NCBI GenBank assembly: GCA_903813345.2 | Contig: CAIIXF020000001.1 | Location: forward strand, 23,393,915 to 23,457,914 | DNA: 64,000 bases | Direction: 5' to 3' | DNA from: Owenia fusiformis | Taxonomy: Eukaryota; Annelida; Polychaeta; Sabellida; Oweniidae | Shown: piece after piece, positions 1-14,209 of the stretch | Numbering within the stretch: position 1 is the first letter of the stretch | Layout of the letters: each line of letters begins with the position of its first letter | The notes under the pieces: generated by a model | What the model was told of the DNA's origin: nothing | Database searches by the model: none | The model's input: the letters and a program-made list of their open reading frames with translations, nothing else | Translations under genes and position numbers: made by a program

Positions 1-2597
1 GTTAGAAACGTCAATGCAATAATTAGTTACTGAGCCATGCGTGTTTCAGCGCACAGCTCTTTGGATTAACCCCCGGGGATTAAACCATCCAACCATTCAT
101 GATCATTTAACTTATCTAATATGCAAAGTACTTAATGAATAAAGAATGCGATATCTTATTCCAAAAAATGTCAAATACCTAAATATGTGGTGTTTGATTT
201 GGAAATTTTTCATCGGTAGTTTTGATTAGTTTTAATTAGTTCAATACATCCTACTGCATTATCAACTTGTGTCATCATATTCTAATAAGATATAGCGTTC
301 ATTTAAAGATGTCACTACTAGTCAACTTCAAAGAAGTGCAAGACATGCCAACCATCATGGCATTATTTGTGACAACCAACCCAGAATACTGCAATTGTAA
401 AGGGTGAAAACTTTACATTTTCTGGTATCATCATTTTCTGATAACATTTAGCGTTCATTAAAAAAAATAATATTGGAATTGCACCATGTCGTATTTGCAT
501 ATACATGTAACGTAAGTTACACATCTCTTGTAAAACGATATACGTACTCTACTCTCTGGCTCCCCCATCTAAGCTAAAGACCTCATTGCCTTTTATAACT
601 ATCAGGTAAATTACCATAAGGTCACTTAAATCACGAGGATAAATTCTTGACATAAGACAATGGAAAGTTGTCTTATCTAATCAGTAATATTACTTTTTAT
701 TGACGAAATAAGGACAAGTGAAACATTTTGTTAATTATAGACGTGAGAGGCTTCAACTTCTCACCCCGGTCAGCCCAATAAAAGAAACACGTATGCGGGA
801 AAGTAAATATGCGATTTCAGGTGATATTAGGGTCACGATAACAGCCACCAGGTCATCATGTTATCCTAATTAAGCCAGAAATAAGACATTTCCAGCCCCC
901 AATGGCCATTTTTAATGGAGCCACGGTCTTTTGGTGCCCACTAGATTTATGTTCCAGCCCTGGCAAAGGTGCGTGACAGTTCATCTTTAAAGATATTATT
1001 AACATTTATTGAACCATTATTCTTCGCCTCGTGAAAGTTATGACTGCCCTATGTCCGAATATAATTCTTGGTCCCAGTGTAGTGGCACGAGGTAGAACAA
1101 GTACACGACCCCCTGACCCCCCTAGACAAAGGCTATTGGAAGTTAATACATGGTCTATATGGTTGCTATAGCGACCTTTCATTCATATTAATTTGCACAA
1201 AAATTCATTCAAATAATTTCCATTGAAAATTTTATAAAAAAGTGTCATTGTGAAAAAGTATGGATCAATACACGAGAACACTTTATTTTCTAAGTCTATA
1301 TATATACACGAATTGCAACAGCTTTTTTTCGTGAATACACGCTGTAAAATGCACTCAATGCTATACATTTGAATAAAAGCGATTTTGTGGCCTTTTTAGC
1401 ATAATTTAATAGCATTCCAATGGAGATGAATAAGACATGAAAGCAACGTTAACTTGTGGTTTAAAAAGAAAATGTCACTAGCTCTGTTTAAAGAATGTAG
1501 TACGTATGTATAACCACTGCGGAAATGCTCTTATAACTGATGCAAAAATATGCCCAATGATTTATAGAATTATATACAAATAATAGATCTGTTTATTGTT
1601 TTTATTTCACTTTTATTGGGGGTTCATATGATATTGAGGGCAAATATGATTAAGTCAGCCAAGGGGTGAAGGGTTAAGATGACAGAAGAGAGGGGTATTT
1701 ATCTGACATCCAAGAAGCGTCAGTTTTTGTAAACTTCCAACTGGGGGCAATCTCACCAAAGGTGGGTTAACCACAAGTAGCTACAAGCTACAAACCTTGA
1801 GAGATTCATCCCTAGTTTCGATAATGTATCACAAAATGATTTACAAATGTCGCCAGTTTTGCTTTTTGTTGACGAATTCCTAAAATCGAAAAGCATTTAC
1901 TCATGCGAGTTGAACATTTCTATGACTTCTAGGAGACGTAAGCTTCACGTATGTATGCTAGATTTAAATTCTAACATCCCAACACCACGTACTGTATTTC
2001 AGTTACAGATGCCATGGAAACAAGATCTGTTCATGTCAGAACTTACATAAACACTGGGCCTTAAATACGATCTCTTTAGGAAACAAATACCAGACCCGAA
2101 AACCACGTAGATCTGTTAGTTCTTATCACATGTCCCCAGAACTAAAAAAATTCGACAGAATCACAGTACAACATTGCAATGGTTTGAAGAATTCAAAAAC
2201 ATTTCCGTTCAGCTATGGGCCATCCTTATGATCTTTATACTAACAGGCTTGCGTTCGGTTTTCTATTGAAACAAAAAGTGATATGCACCGGATTGGCACG
2301 ATTGTTTGAAGTACAGTGTAAACCGGTGTGCAATACAAACATGGAACCTAAGTTATAACAACACTTGATCAAATATTTTAAGTACTATGAACATTTTATC
2401 CACCTAAGACCAAACAGGCTAAATTTGCAGAAATATTAATGAAGTCGTGAAATCCCACTTTCCAAACACTGCCGACAGAACATAATATACGCCAAACAAA
2501 ATCAGACCTTCAAACGCATCAAATGTAAGCTACCATGTTTCACTAAAATATACAATAGTAATGTCTGATTCCGTCACATGTCACCATGTGGTGATGA
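1..2597. other. no supported gene, AT-rich
   Basis: Both strands carry only short open frames without plausible splice context, composition or recognisable motifs. I see no RNA gene and no clear repeat structure here. Confidence 0.5.
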
Positions 2598-2723
2598 TCA
2601 CCGTCTTCCAGGATTCCTCCGCAAACACCTGTCTCGATCAGACCCAGGAGCGTAAGGCCAGGGGAGAGAAACTGCTATCAGCGATGCTATGAAAATCGCC
2701 AGGATGAGTGTGGATCTAGTCAT
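2598..2723 (-). CDS. possible short secreted peptide (weak)
   Basis: A 41-codon minus-strand frame starting MTRSTLILAIFIASLIAVS looks like a signal peptide: a basic residue near the start, a hydrophobic core, then a polar tail with one cysteine and several arginines ending at a TGA. The frame is open further upstream (to 2870), so the chosen start rests only on the signal-like character. A GT lies just after the arginine-rich end and could be a donor, in which case this is only a first exon. No promoter or partner exon was identified. It could equally be a chance frame. Confidence 0.15.
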   Translation of the reverse strand: MTRSTLILAIFIASLIAVSLPWPYAPGSDRDRCLRRNPGRR

Positions 2724-2870
2724 GAAACATGAAACATGGACTTGACCCACAATCATCTCGGAAATCAACAAAAATAAAATACTAATCAAAGTATTGTTTT
2801 CCTGATGGCATCTCTTGTTGTTTTGCGCCATAAGTTGACGGTCAACGTCAACAGTTGGTTCATCTGTCAT

Positions 2871-5153
2871 CGTAACTGGAACACGTGGTCGGTAGATATC
2901 CCCAACATATGGTTAAAGGTCAATGGTTACAAATTGTTTAAAGTTTCATAAACGTCAACCTCTTAACTCATATTTCATTTTTATTAGTGCATCTTTAGTC
3001 CTTCCTATAAAACTGTTGAGTAGTTTCAAAATGTTCTCATCTAGAAAACCAGTCTTGCATAGTTCGCCCATGTGTTTCTGCTTCCCGCGCACTTGGACCG
3101 TCGTGTTTGCGATGCACTGCGAGGCCTTCTTCTCCAACAAATGATCGAACTAATATGTTGGTTGGTAATTTAGGTCAGCGTTTTATGCTGTGCGCTCGCA
3201 CAATACACGATGGCCCGCCAACTGTTTGTGACCTCCGACCTTCTATGAAAGGAGCCTGTCAAAACTATTCAATTCGCATACCAGCAAATATGTATGCCTT
3301 AGTTAAACTGCAATGAATTGCACGAAAAAACCACTACTGGCAATTCAGGAAATATTATCGCTAATTAATCACTACTACCAGAAACTGAAACCTAATTACA
3401 GCTCATTTGATAATTAATTGTAAATTGGCGATTTTTCGTTTTAAAAATTTCCCTTTTTTAATTTCATCTCTGTGCAAACTTAGTATTTACCAATCAAACA
3501 GATATTTGATCTGCCATGAATCCCTCACAATGGTTTCTGCTTGTATTTAATATTTGCTTCCAGTGAAAAACCAATAAACTCCAAACTCTTGTCATTTCAA
3601 CTCGCATTTCACGCGCATGCGTCGATGTTCGACTGCATTCAAAATCATTTCATATTCAAAGATGTTTTCGCTCCAAAGATCCTTTTAAAAGGCCGATGCT
3701 TCATGAACGTGTGCTGTATGGGAATCTGATGATTCTATTGTATGGCTGTTTATGCGTCGTTATTTCCAGTAAGCCACTTCTAATGGAGCCACTAGTGGTG
3801 ATCTATCATTTAGGGATGTCCCATGTGATGGCCCAAATAGAGGCCCGCTTGTGCACTTGTGCGAGAAAACATGTTTGTGCACCAAAACAGCATAATTTTT
3901 ACTTTCTATAACGTGTTGATCAATGATCATGTTTACGGGTATGTTTAATAGTGTTGATGCTAAGTCGATGGCCAACGGCGTCAATGACGTCAATTGTGCA
4001 ACCATGTGAACCGTTACACAGCCTTTAAAACAACCTTATTTTGTACCAATGCCAAATATACCTGTCCCATTACGGATTATGACCTATGATTGACGAAAAC
4101 ATGTTCATCAAATGCAAATCATATTTTAGTTATTGCAAAATTAAGAAATTGTGTTAGAAAAACAAGAAAGAGTGAACTCCCGTTGATTAAAGGTCTACAC
4201 TCCCATCTTTTAACAACAAATATTTTAATAAGCATGTTTGACTGTCGACTCAGTTAAGACTGACATACAGTAAGCCTACAAAGTGGTAATCAAAAATAAT
4301 TGGTGTGACGTTAACCTTAAGGAGGTATATGACTTCGTTTTGACTCCATTTCATTAGTTTTAGTTGAAAAACATCTTGGTGAAGGAATATATTTTGGTGA
4401 ATTTTTGGTGAGACACTAGCCTATCGATTCAGGCCCTCGTGATTGGCCTCGCCCATTGATATTATCTATAAATATATCTAAATAAAATAGACCTAGAGTC
4501 AGACAGCCATGAATAATGGTGAGGGAGAGGAGAAGATATATCTCACCATTACTACTAGCGGCCCGACTAGCGGGTACAGGACCCAGATACTGTATTTTTC
4601 AGTCAAAACTGCTGCAAACTAGTGCAATCGCAATCACCTATTATGCTGCCATCTTTAAATAACACAGAAAGGTTTTTGAAATTCAGTGCATCCACCTTTC
4701 GTGACCATATGTATACGGTGATTGATGATAGGATGATATCAACGGAATTTTTCAAACTGAGATTTCAGTCTGCTGTGTAAGAGAGATGTCATGAGCATCA
4801 CATTTTCAAATTGTCAATAAACACAGTAAAAACAAAGAATAGCCATGAAATTAAGCCGAAACTCATTTTAGAGAAAATGTATGACACTGACGACGTACAC
4901 ACAAATTGTAATCTTGTGATATTTTTTTCATAAGGTTAAACTCAACTAGTTTCTAATCATTCTGTGTTGCTACTTTAAGAATGCTCAAAATGTAATGATT
5001 AGTGAATCATTTCTTACATTGATTTTCCGATTCTAATTGTCGAGCACTAGTCTGACAAATAACTTGATAATAAGGTTAGCTTCGTGAATCAGACCCAAAA
5101 TGACGAATGACAAACAAAAGAAATAATTTTGAGAATAGTACAGAACAACTTAC
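2871..5153. other. no supported gene
   Basis: AT-rich sequence with only short unsupported open frames. Nothing here could be tied to the exon candidate at 5154-5348. Confidence 0.45.
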
Positions 5154-5348
5154 GATGATCCGGGCGATGATCTTCCGATGATCTCCGATCCTTGTGACGA
5201 CGATTCCATTGTAAGTCTGGTGGGAGTCTGTGTTATACCTTGGTCCATGCTGTTAATGAGTTATGGTTTGGTAAAACAGATGTATCGCACTTCCTTTTTG
5301 GTGTATTCTGATCGCTCCACTCATCATTGCAATAGGATTCAGTAGCAA
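5154..5348 (-). CDS. possible exon of an unidentified minus-strand gene
   Basis: On the minus strand a TTTTACAG acceptor (AG at 5350-5349) opens a 195-base segment that ends at a GTAAGT donor (5153 downward). The segment is richer in GC than its surroundings. Two readings are possible. One frame is open from the acceptor for about 37 codons and then stops. Another begins at an ATG (MDQGITQTPT...) and stays open through a serine-rich stretch to the donor, which would make this the exon carrying the start codon. I could not find a convincing next exon toward lower coordinates. The paired splice sites are the main support. Confidence 0.22.
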
Positions 5349-8300
5349 CTGTAAAAGTAATGAAATAACGATTATATTAACGAACTATATGGTAATTACT
5401 GTTATGTAAAAATTGTACCATCGTGTAGGCACACATGGTTGTCCAGTTCATCACACGTCCTTGTAAGACGCACATCCTACAGCGTCACTCCAGTTTCATT
5501 TTCAATCATTATTATTCAATCTGCGTAGTACTCTTTTTAATATCGCGAAGCACAACAAGACGTTATAACTTTTGCTGACCATCACGTATGTTCTGACTAA
5601 TGAGCTCCTTTTTACATTTTTTGTCCTCACGTCTATCAGCCTGTTAACTGTTGTTTTAAGTTACTTGTTTATCTGATTATACCCCATGCATTGTACATGT
5701 ATACTTCCATTGAATGATTGGGCCATATCTAGCCTTGGACATCTGGATGGCCATGGTCTAGCAAACAATGTAAATATTTGTAAACATTTCATGGAATAAT
5801 AGACAAATGAATTTGCTTTAATACGTTTAGTCGTCCACTTCTTTCCATGCTTTTATGGAGGAGAAAAACGAGAAATAGAAAACGCCATTAAATCAGCTAT
5901 CATTGTTTATGTTAATCTCATCCCTGTTATTGAGTTCATTTAGGTTGAGAACTTCTTCAGAGAGCCATCCGAGGCCAATAGTCTGTCCTGAACAATCACT
6001 GATTGCTTTGGTCAAAATATAGGAACGGGGGTGAATTGAAGTTAAGACTGAAAAGGCGAGTTTAAATCAATTTTATTGTAAGTTTATTGCGTCTGTATCA
6101 GAGTCATTGAGTGGGATGGTGAAATAAACTTGTTAATTCACGTACCACTGCGTCAGACTATATTTTTTATAATGACACTGCAAAGATATACCCAATCTGA
6201 CTGAAACTCGAAAGTGCAAAGGAGAGCGAGTTTGAAGGTGAACGTGTATTTTGGTACCGAAAATCTGGCATGTTGAACTTTAGAAACGTTATAAGTTCAG
6301 TCCAGGAATAACCCGCAATAACCTGCGGTTCTTCTTGTGGTCTATGCCCAGATTCCGGGTCAGGTCAGACAGAGGACAGGGTCTAACCGCTAAAACACCT
6401 TCCCAAAACCAGCAAATAAAACCTGTCGGAATAAGTGTATAATTTGTTCAAATATGCAATTATTAACAAAGATGTTATGAAACGGATGAAATCATGAAAT
6501 GTGTCATTGTTTCAGTTCGAAAAGCCAACAAGAAAGCCAATATTGAATTCACCCTCAAACTATTGGCATCTCTAAATTAAAGTCAAATATTAATTATAAT
6601 TACGGGTTTATTATATCTCTGGAACTTTGAGTTGAATTAATACTTATATCAAAGATGATTCATTAATTTAGAAAGATAAAGATAGGGAAATAGGGATTGC
6701 TCCTAAATTTATTCCGTCTTCAACTTTGACTCGATGATGAAAAGCAGCTTTTGCTTTATTGATTTGAATACCCTCAGCAACCAAAAAAGCCTTTGCAATC
6801 CCATTATAAATGCATTGCCTAGAAGACTTCTCGACATTTTAATTGGTCGATCAATATCGCATGAACCGTAAGCACCTGGGATACAATATACCTTCTTTGT
6901 CAGTATACCATGCTTTAATAGTGCCTAGATCCAGACCATTAGACGGAGTCAGACTTAAACCGTAAACATGTTGACAACACAGAAGAAAAAATATAGAGAT
7001 AATTTCTAAATCCACTTCTCACGCCTAGCCTAATTTGATTAAGATAATAAAGGTAATATTTAAGTAGAAAAAAATGTATTTAAATACGATATGATCAAGT
7101 TGACCTTGGCTATCCTTTAAGTGACCTGCACGAATTGACAAACCACATTTTAATCCAGCCTTGGTGATCCTGAGTTGTATAAACAACAGTATAAAAATAA
7201 AATTTATTGGACCAGAGACTAGTTTTTCTATATTTCGATATTTCAATGGATTGTTAATGCCTTTTATGTTTGAATTTTCATTTGAACAATCTCTTTAAAA
7301 GCCTTTTTAAAGCTGGACAAATTAAAATCGAGCAAAGCTTCTATTGTCATCATTTCAACTAATTTTTCTCACTAGTTTTCATCTATAACAATATACCGCA
7401 AATAAAGGAGTCAACACAAAATTTGAAAATGGGACGTGAATATCTAAAGTCAACAAAGCACGCGGAAATTTTCTCCATGCTTAACTATTGACATCCTCAT
7501 GCAGTATGAAGGGCGCATTCAATTTTTCATTTTTATCTGTTTAATTAAATTAAACACAAAATGACCTTATATGCGCCCCATTACTATTTGATGACATGAC
7601 CTTACAAGCGCCAAACACAAATTAAAGCAATAGCTCCAATTGGGGGTCATTTTAAGGTTATAGCATATCATATCTGTTTTATTGTAGATTTATTGTAGAT
7701 TAAATTGTTTGTTTTCTATTTCTATTAATCTGGTCTACTTGAACTTTAAGGACAAATGGGAATTAATGGCGTTAACTCCTCCTACCTTACACAATTTGAA
7801 ATCCGTAGAATCGAGTTTGAACATTTTAAGACATTACAAACTGACCTTGGCCAAATTCAACAAACGACTAAATGCCTCCAGCATAATTTATGTCTATAAG
7901 TCAGACGCATGACCTATACAAGTCATCAAATTTTCGAAACTGAAACTGGCGTTTGTATCCAACGATATCTCAAAATATGACTTCATTTGTTTTAAGGTGA
8001 AGGTGAACTTTTTCAAGATGGCGCCGAAACAGGAAACGCTTACAAAATTAATGTCTCACTTTGACTCTGTCACAATTCTTTTAGTTCCATCTATCATTTA
8101 TATGACCAGGCTAAATTCGGTAATGTGAACAGAAACACTAAACAGGTCGAAAGAGGAATTTCAGGCCTCTGAAAATTTGACAGAAAAACAGAGAAAGAAT
8201 ACTGCAGGGAAGGTCTCTTTTTAGAAAAAAACTAATTCAAACCCCAGAAACAAAGCAGCTTTCGAACTTTAAAAACCAGGAAAAAATGTTTGAAGAAGTG

Positions 8301-11003
8301 TGCTTTCTTCTTTTTTGGGACGTTGCTCGATTTTGATATTTTGTGCAATTTCAGAATTAAGTTTAAAAGGAACGGTTTGTCACACTATTCCTTGTCTCAA
8401 CATTTTCAGTTAACATTTTTAAGTTTGAGTTTGTACTTTACAGTTTCATTATGATGATATTACATTCATGAAATAAAAGCAAAGGCTTGTCTGGAAGATT
8501 TTGAAAATTTCTGATCTTGCACAACTCTCAAGTTTTCTGTGTAAATCAGGTTTCAATTAAAAAAATCTCAATAACTTGAACGCATTTGTTTTAAAAGGAA
8601 GAGTTCATAAAAATCTCATCATTCACCCCATAAAACGTCTACTTGTTTTTGTTTCATGAAACTAGATCATTTTGATCATTGATATTCCCTAGGTTTCGAT
8701 TTTAAATGATGATATATATTATTATGTCAATATTCATTTGGATAACAATGGATTGAGTATACTTCTCATCTTCGAATTTCAAATTACTTATTGTAAGGAC
8801 ATGAGACAACATATGCTTTGTTCAAGGACATCCAAAGTACAATAGTCGTGTCTGTGGTTACCCATCACCATGACCACCGCTCCTACTACCATGGCGATGT
8901 GAATACAACCAGATCTTTTGCGGTCAGTTTGAAGACGTTGGAGGAAACATCTATCACTTTAGTCACTTCAATGTGGTAAACAGAAAGTTTGAAGAAATAA
9001 CGATAAGTTCAGAAGTTGATTTCGACTGTTCGTGCCTTGTGCTTTGTGTTAGTTTGGACTTTTTATTTGCTTGGACCCTTTTATTTTGAAAATTCGGCAC
9101 CGTTTCCAAAAATCGATGGCCAGTTTCCTAAGGAAGGTCTATTTTCCTAGGAATGAGGTCTAAAATGAATGGGGATTGAATGGGGTCTAGAAAGGCCCAA
9201 AGGGCCAAACAAAACAAAGGCAGGTCTACAGGGATGACAAAATTACAAGCATCATTACTTACAATCTAATAAAACATCTCCCAAAAGATAGGTTACCAGT
9301 TGGGGAAGTTGTTTAAGTTTCAAATGTTTTCTATGAATAAAAAAGGAATAAAAAAAAAAAAGTTTCATAGTTAAAATATTGGGAATAAAAAATGTTTAAA
9401 TTGTCCCAAATAATAAATGTGGTAACCATACTTATAGAAAAATGAGTGCATTATTGTAAACCTTTAGTTTTCGTCAAAAAAGTTTTCACGTCGGGGATTT
9501 TTTAGAAAATAGACATGACAAGGAATGGTATGAGCCCAAAATATTTTAGAATTGAAACAATTTTTGTCAAGAGTACTCTGACTACTACTTGCTAGATCTG
9601 ATACTACCTTTAATTTTCTTTGCACCCCGTTTCCACACATGCAACGAACAATGTAATTTTGATCATGATAGAAAACTGAAAGAAGTATTATGTTTTATGG
9701 CAATTCGATGCCCGGATTCGATGTAGGCATAGTTCGATATAATAATGTCAGTTCATGGGGTACATACTTGGTGTGGGGGATTAACACATATTACCTATTA
9801 TTCTAAGATAAAAGACGACAAAACTATAATTGTATTTTTCATTAACGAAAGGTTACTCAATTTCAGAGGCAAGGCTAATAAAAACATGTCCTAATATCTG
9901 TGCTATGTTTTGAGAGAATATCGGGTTAGTATGCTCCCGGAACCTGTCGACTCTGACTCACGATACATTGGATATTGCTTACTGATTAAACTCTGCGTGT
10001 ATTATTGTGAATTATCTCTACAAATACAGAATCAAGGATATCGATATTTTTTCAAAGTGCACCCATTTTTCGCCTTAATTTCATTGTGAGCAGCCACGGA
10101 AGCGAAAGAGGGTTCACTTGGTACAGGCTGTAGCTAAAACTATGTTAACTAGGAACTCTCACAATATTATTGACATTATCGACATAATCGACGTGTCAGT
10201 CCATAATTTTTATCATTTTTGTTCAATAATGAATTATATGAGATTCAGAAGCAAATAGGGAACAACGACCTTTAGTTATAAGCCAGTACAGGCAAGACGA
10301 GGTCATGTTAAAATGCACCACTAATTCCACCATATATATTATAAAACGTATTATTCTTTCTCAAAATAAGTATCATTAGTACCAGAGAAACAACCATTTT
10401 TAAATTGATTAATGAGAGTTTGGAGGTCTCCTTTGATTGGGGTTAGACACAGTGTCATCAGGTCATCAAATAGAAGTATCAAGTAATTGATAATATTGAT
10501 CTATAAATCATTAATTTCAGTAATTTCAACATTAAAAGTATATCATTCTTAATTTAACTTAAAATTATTTACCACATTTTCTAAAGTGCACATGCGAGGG
10601 CAGGAATATTGATTTAACTTTGACAAGTGTTAAGAGATTCTGACATAATAGATTTAATAGAAAAAATCTAGGCAATGATCCAGCTGATTTTTAAAACTTA
10701 AATTTACATTCTCACACTTACCATAGAAAGGAGTACTATGGTGAAGAGTACTTATACACATATCACATGATTCTTCAAAGCGACATTATCACCATTATTG
10801 AATTGACAACATCACATTGAATTGACATTGTCATATCATTGAAATGACATATGGGGGTATACAATAAGAGAGTTCACATCAGTTTATGTTATTCGTATTG
10901 TAAACATGTTGATTAAGTGACTCGAAAATAAGTTTATCTGCTAAATGAAAGTAAGCCACTACGTCAATGATTTCCACCTCCTCATACAAGTAACCTACTG
11001 ATA
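5349..11003. other. no supported gene, AT-rich intergenic or intronic DNA
   Basis: Only short frames are present. A diverged segment at about 9505-9610 recurs at 20690-20795 and seems to be an old interspersed repeat. No RNA gene was recognised. Confidence 0.45.
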
Positions 11004-11228
11004 TTAAGGTAGGTCCGTAAGTTGATAATTTTTACTAATTTTCATGATTATGATTACCCATGATAATCAATGAATTGGGTAATATTTTTTCACAATAAAT
11101 GTTGACATTTACATATTATAGTAGAATACACATATAAATGTGAAAAATATTACCCCTTTCATTGATTACCAGTAATTATAATCATGAAAATGAGTAAACA
11201 CATTTCTAGACATACAGATCTGCCTTAA
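11004..11228. mobile_element. TTAA-flanked fold-back MITE
   Basis: The two halves are imperfect inverted repeats. The left side begins TTAAGGTAGGTCCGTA and the right side ends TACAGATCTGCCTTAA. Internal arms around 11030-11100 and 11130-11197 also pair. The element is about 225 bases and has no coding capacity. Flanking TTAA would fit piggyBac-type or Kolobok-type target duplication. The superfamily is inferred from the TTAA ends only. Confidence 0.6.
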
Positions 11229-13504
11229 CCTTTTCGTATGGATGCTGTACATTTTTTTCAATTTGATGATTCCATAAGGCCCGTGGCGTGATGTAAGCTT
11301 TACAATAACATTCAAGATATTCTTGACACGTGTTCACTGCTATTGCCGTTAAGACACCTTATCTCTGTCGAATAATGATTTGATTATATTTACAGATATA
11401 TTATTTAATACACGTTTAGATACAAATTCTTTAGAAAACTAGTCAAATTCGAGCGTTCTTATGAATTGTACTTACCAAGGAATTATGGTGTGTTACATCC
11501 ATCAAATATCTTCAGCCGAATATCATCCATTCCATAGACGGTGTTAACAAAGCATTTTCAATGTATCTTCAGTTATAAGTGAGTCACATCCTACAACTAA
11601 GTACTGGATGTCTAACTGCAAGGACTCACTGTCCTGTTTACCCAATATATATTCATTCGTCCTTCATTTGTTGTTTATATTCGAGATCGATTTTTACCAT
11701 TTCCTCTATATGTGGCATGAGTATATCTATTCTAAAAACACTAATTTTCGAATATTTTCGCGTAAAGCTAGCGAGTGCGCCTCATGCATCCTGATCATAT
11801 TTCAAAATAATTCGATTGCGGATCACAATCTAATCCGATGCATCCCTTTGTTTTAGCGAGAGGTGTATAATAAATAGTTGTGGAGTAAATGTGTTTTATA
11901 TGGTTGACCTGAGGATGACCCCTATCTCTTTAAATACAACCAACAGTCGAGGTATCCAACTTCCCATAATGCATTGCGATTATTACCAAACGGCTATCAT
12001 TTCATGATTCTTATCTTATGATTCACGAACAATTGATTTTTTATACATTCAATACTTTCGATTGGCGTGATTCATGGTCTATTTAATAACAGCTCCTGTT
12101 GTTGCAGAACCATTTTTTACATGACCTTCTTCATATTGGAAAAGAAGCTGCTTATGCTATCGATGGGTTAGTAAGGCAGCTACGGGAGTGTGTTGTATGA
12201 GTCCATGCTGAACTGTTGAACTCGCGGCGCTTGTCCCCGAATGGCCGGGTCGTTATTGATAAGGGGATACTACACGCTCGGCTCATAGTCCCGGAGTCAC
12301 TGTCACCGAGGGTTTATTTGTATTATCGATATCGGTTGATTGTTCTAATCATTTTCAGCAAATCGAATATCTGGTCTTATTTGTAGAATTAATTGTTTTA
12401 TTGTTATTTTTGTAGTTTTCATCAAATTATGATAATGGTTGTTGTACGGAAGAAGCTTGTTGGCGAAAATAGGTGCGAAAAATGACGTCAATGAAATGAT
12501 ATCTAATATATTTTAATCAGTATCAACAAAACTGAAGATCATATGAATCTTTTGACCGATTATCAAACTAAGGTAAGTCAAGTCCCTTAGTAACATGGCC
12601 TTAAATTGACCAGTGGATGACTCACAAATAGCAATTTCAACCGCATGTTTACTCAGAAAACCTCAGATAAGGACATGACGTTTTCAAGAACCTCTAAACC
12701 AGCTAGAATTTTTTAGATCCTTTGTTCAAGGATACAGATTATCAACCAACCAGTATGAGTGTGTTTGCTGGGTGACTAGTGTCTGAAATCAAGTTCAGAT
12801 TAAACATTGAAAATTTATGATTTTTTGGCCAAATTTAGTTTTATTGGTTCTGGGAAACATTTGTGATTTTGAGCCCCGAAAGTCTAAAAATTATCCGGCA
12901 TAAGAAATATGGGGTCTCGATAGTAAGAAATATTCGTAAAACCATGGTAAAACCATGTCCATCCATTTTTAGGATTGAATGTAGTTGACAAAACAAATTC
13001 TAAAGTAGTTTGTTTTAAGACAACATGTGTGTAACATCGCAAAATAATTTCACCAAATAAATAGCGCAGAATATACCAAAGTACTTTGTACCGATTACGT
13101 AATAACGATGCAAATTAAACATGTTGATAAGTTATTTTTCCTCAATCACAAGAAATATTTGACATTTTCCAAATATATGCATCGATTTGAAAAGTTTTTA
13201 AAAATCTAATTTTAATGTACCCTTGCACATCTTCCATTGGTATTTGTCAGTTAGCTTTTGATATTTAGGTTTGCAATCTTGAACTGAATACTGTACGAAT
13301 CTGATATAACACCATCAATTTTTTTTAAAAAATCAGAATTTTCTTTTTTAGCTCAAAACATTTATTACATGGTCTGAAAGTCTTGTGAGTGACATAACAT
13401 TTTTCAGAAAGTTACCATAAACTTGTCTCTTTGTTACCTTAATGGATATGTTAGGAATTGATGCAATTATAAAATATAAAGGCATAAAATGAAAAACTGA
13501 GTTT
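11229..13504. other. no supported gene; GC-richer patch at about 12150-12320
   Basis: Mostly AT-rich. A block near 12150-12320 has noticeably more GC and CpG than its surroundings and could be a promoter, 5' UTR or decayed exon. Neither strand gives a long frame with consistent splice sites, so no call is made. Confidence 0.35.
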
Positions 13505-13675
13505 TTACCCATTAAATATAAACAACACAATCACCAATGTTTGAGTCGTTCATCGGACGAACGGATAGACAGACGGACAGAGGTAGGCTACATCATATCC
13601 TTATCGAACTGAGTTCGTTGGGATCATTTACCATTAAATATAAACAACACAATCACCAATATTTGAGTCGTTCAC
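13505..13675. repeat. direct repeat of about 47 bases
   Basis: The segment around ATTAAATATAAACAACACAA occurs at 13505-13552 and again at 13628-13675, differing at two or three positions. The spacer contains a GACGGACAGAGG tract. It may be a solo duplication or the remains of a retroposed element. Confidence 0.6.
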
Positions 13676-14209
13676 TTCAGTGGCAATTCAGGAAAAGCCA
13701 ACAGTGCAAAAAAAGAGGTCCCAGCACTGTCGTGTATGACATCTATCAGTCAGTAGTGTATCGAAACTATCAATGACTGTATGAACCCGTAATTTCTCAA
13801 AATGGATCCCAAATGGATATAAAGGTATGACAAATTGATATTGCATCGATTTTCCTTTTACCTGTTGTAGTTGCATTCATATTTGATTATGCAGAAATCC
13901 CGCAAACGTATCGATCGTAACCATAGTAAACATTATTAGGATACAACTATTGCAAATTTTTACATGGCTCTTGGGATCCCCACAGATAGAAGATATTTGA
14001 TTAACAAAAAATGTAGCTAACAGCAGAAACGAACAACTTTTTAAAAAACAAAGTATTTAACGTGTGATTTATAAAACATGTGTTCCCAGACACACCATAA
14101 AAGGATCGTTTCTCGGTTGCAACATTATTTTCCTAGAAATTGAACCATATTTATGAAATAATCAATTAACTCGGATTGCAAAGGTAGCTGGGAATACATT
14201 TTACACAAA

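Noticed and set aside
12110-12320. GC-richer block with an acceptor-like TTGCAG and a short open segment (HDLLHIGKEAAYAIDG)
   Set aside because: The frame stops quickly, no second exon or family match was seen, and the other strand is no better.
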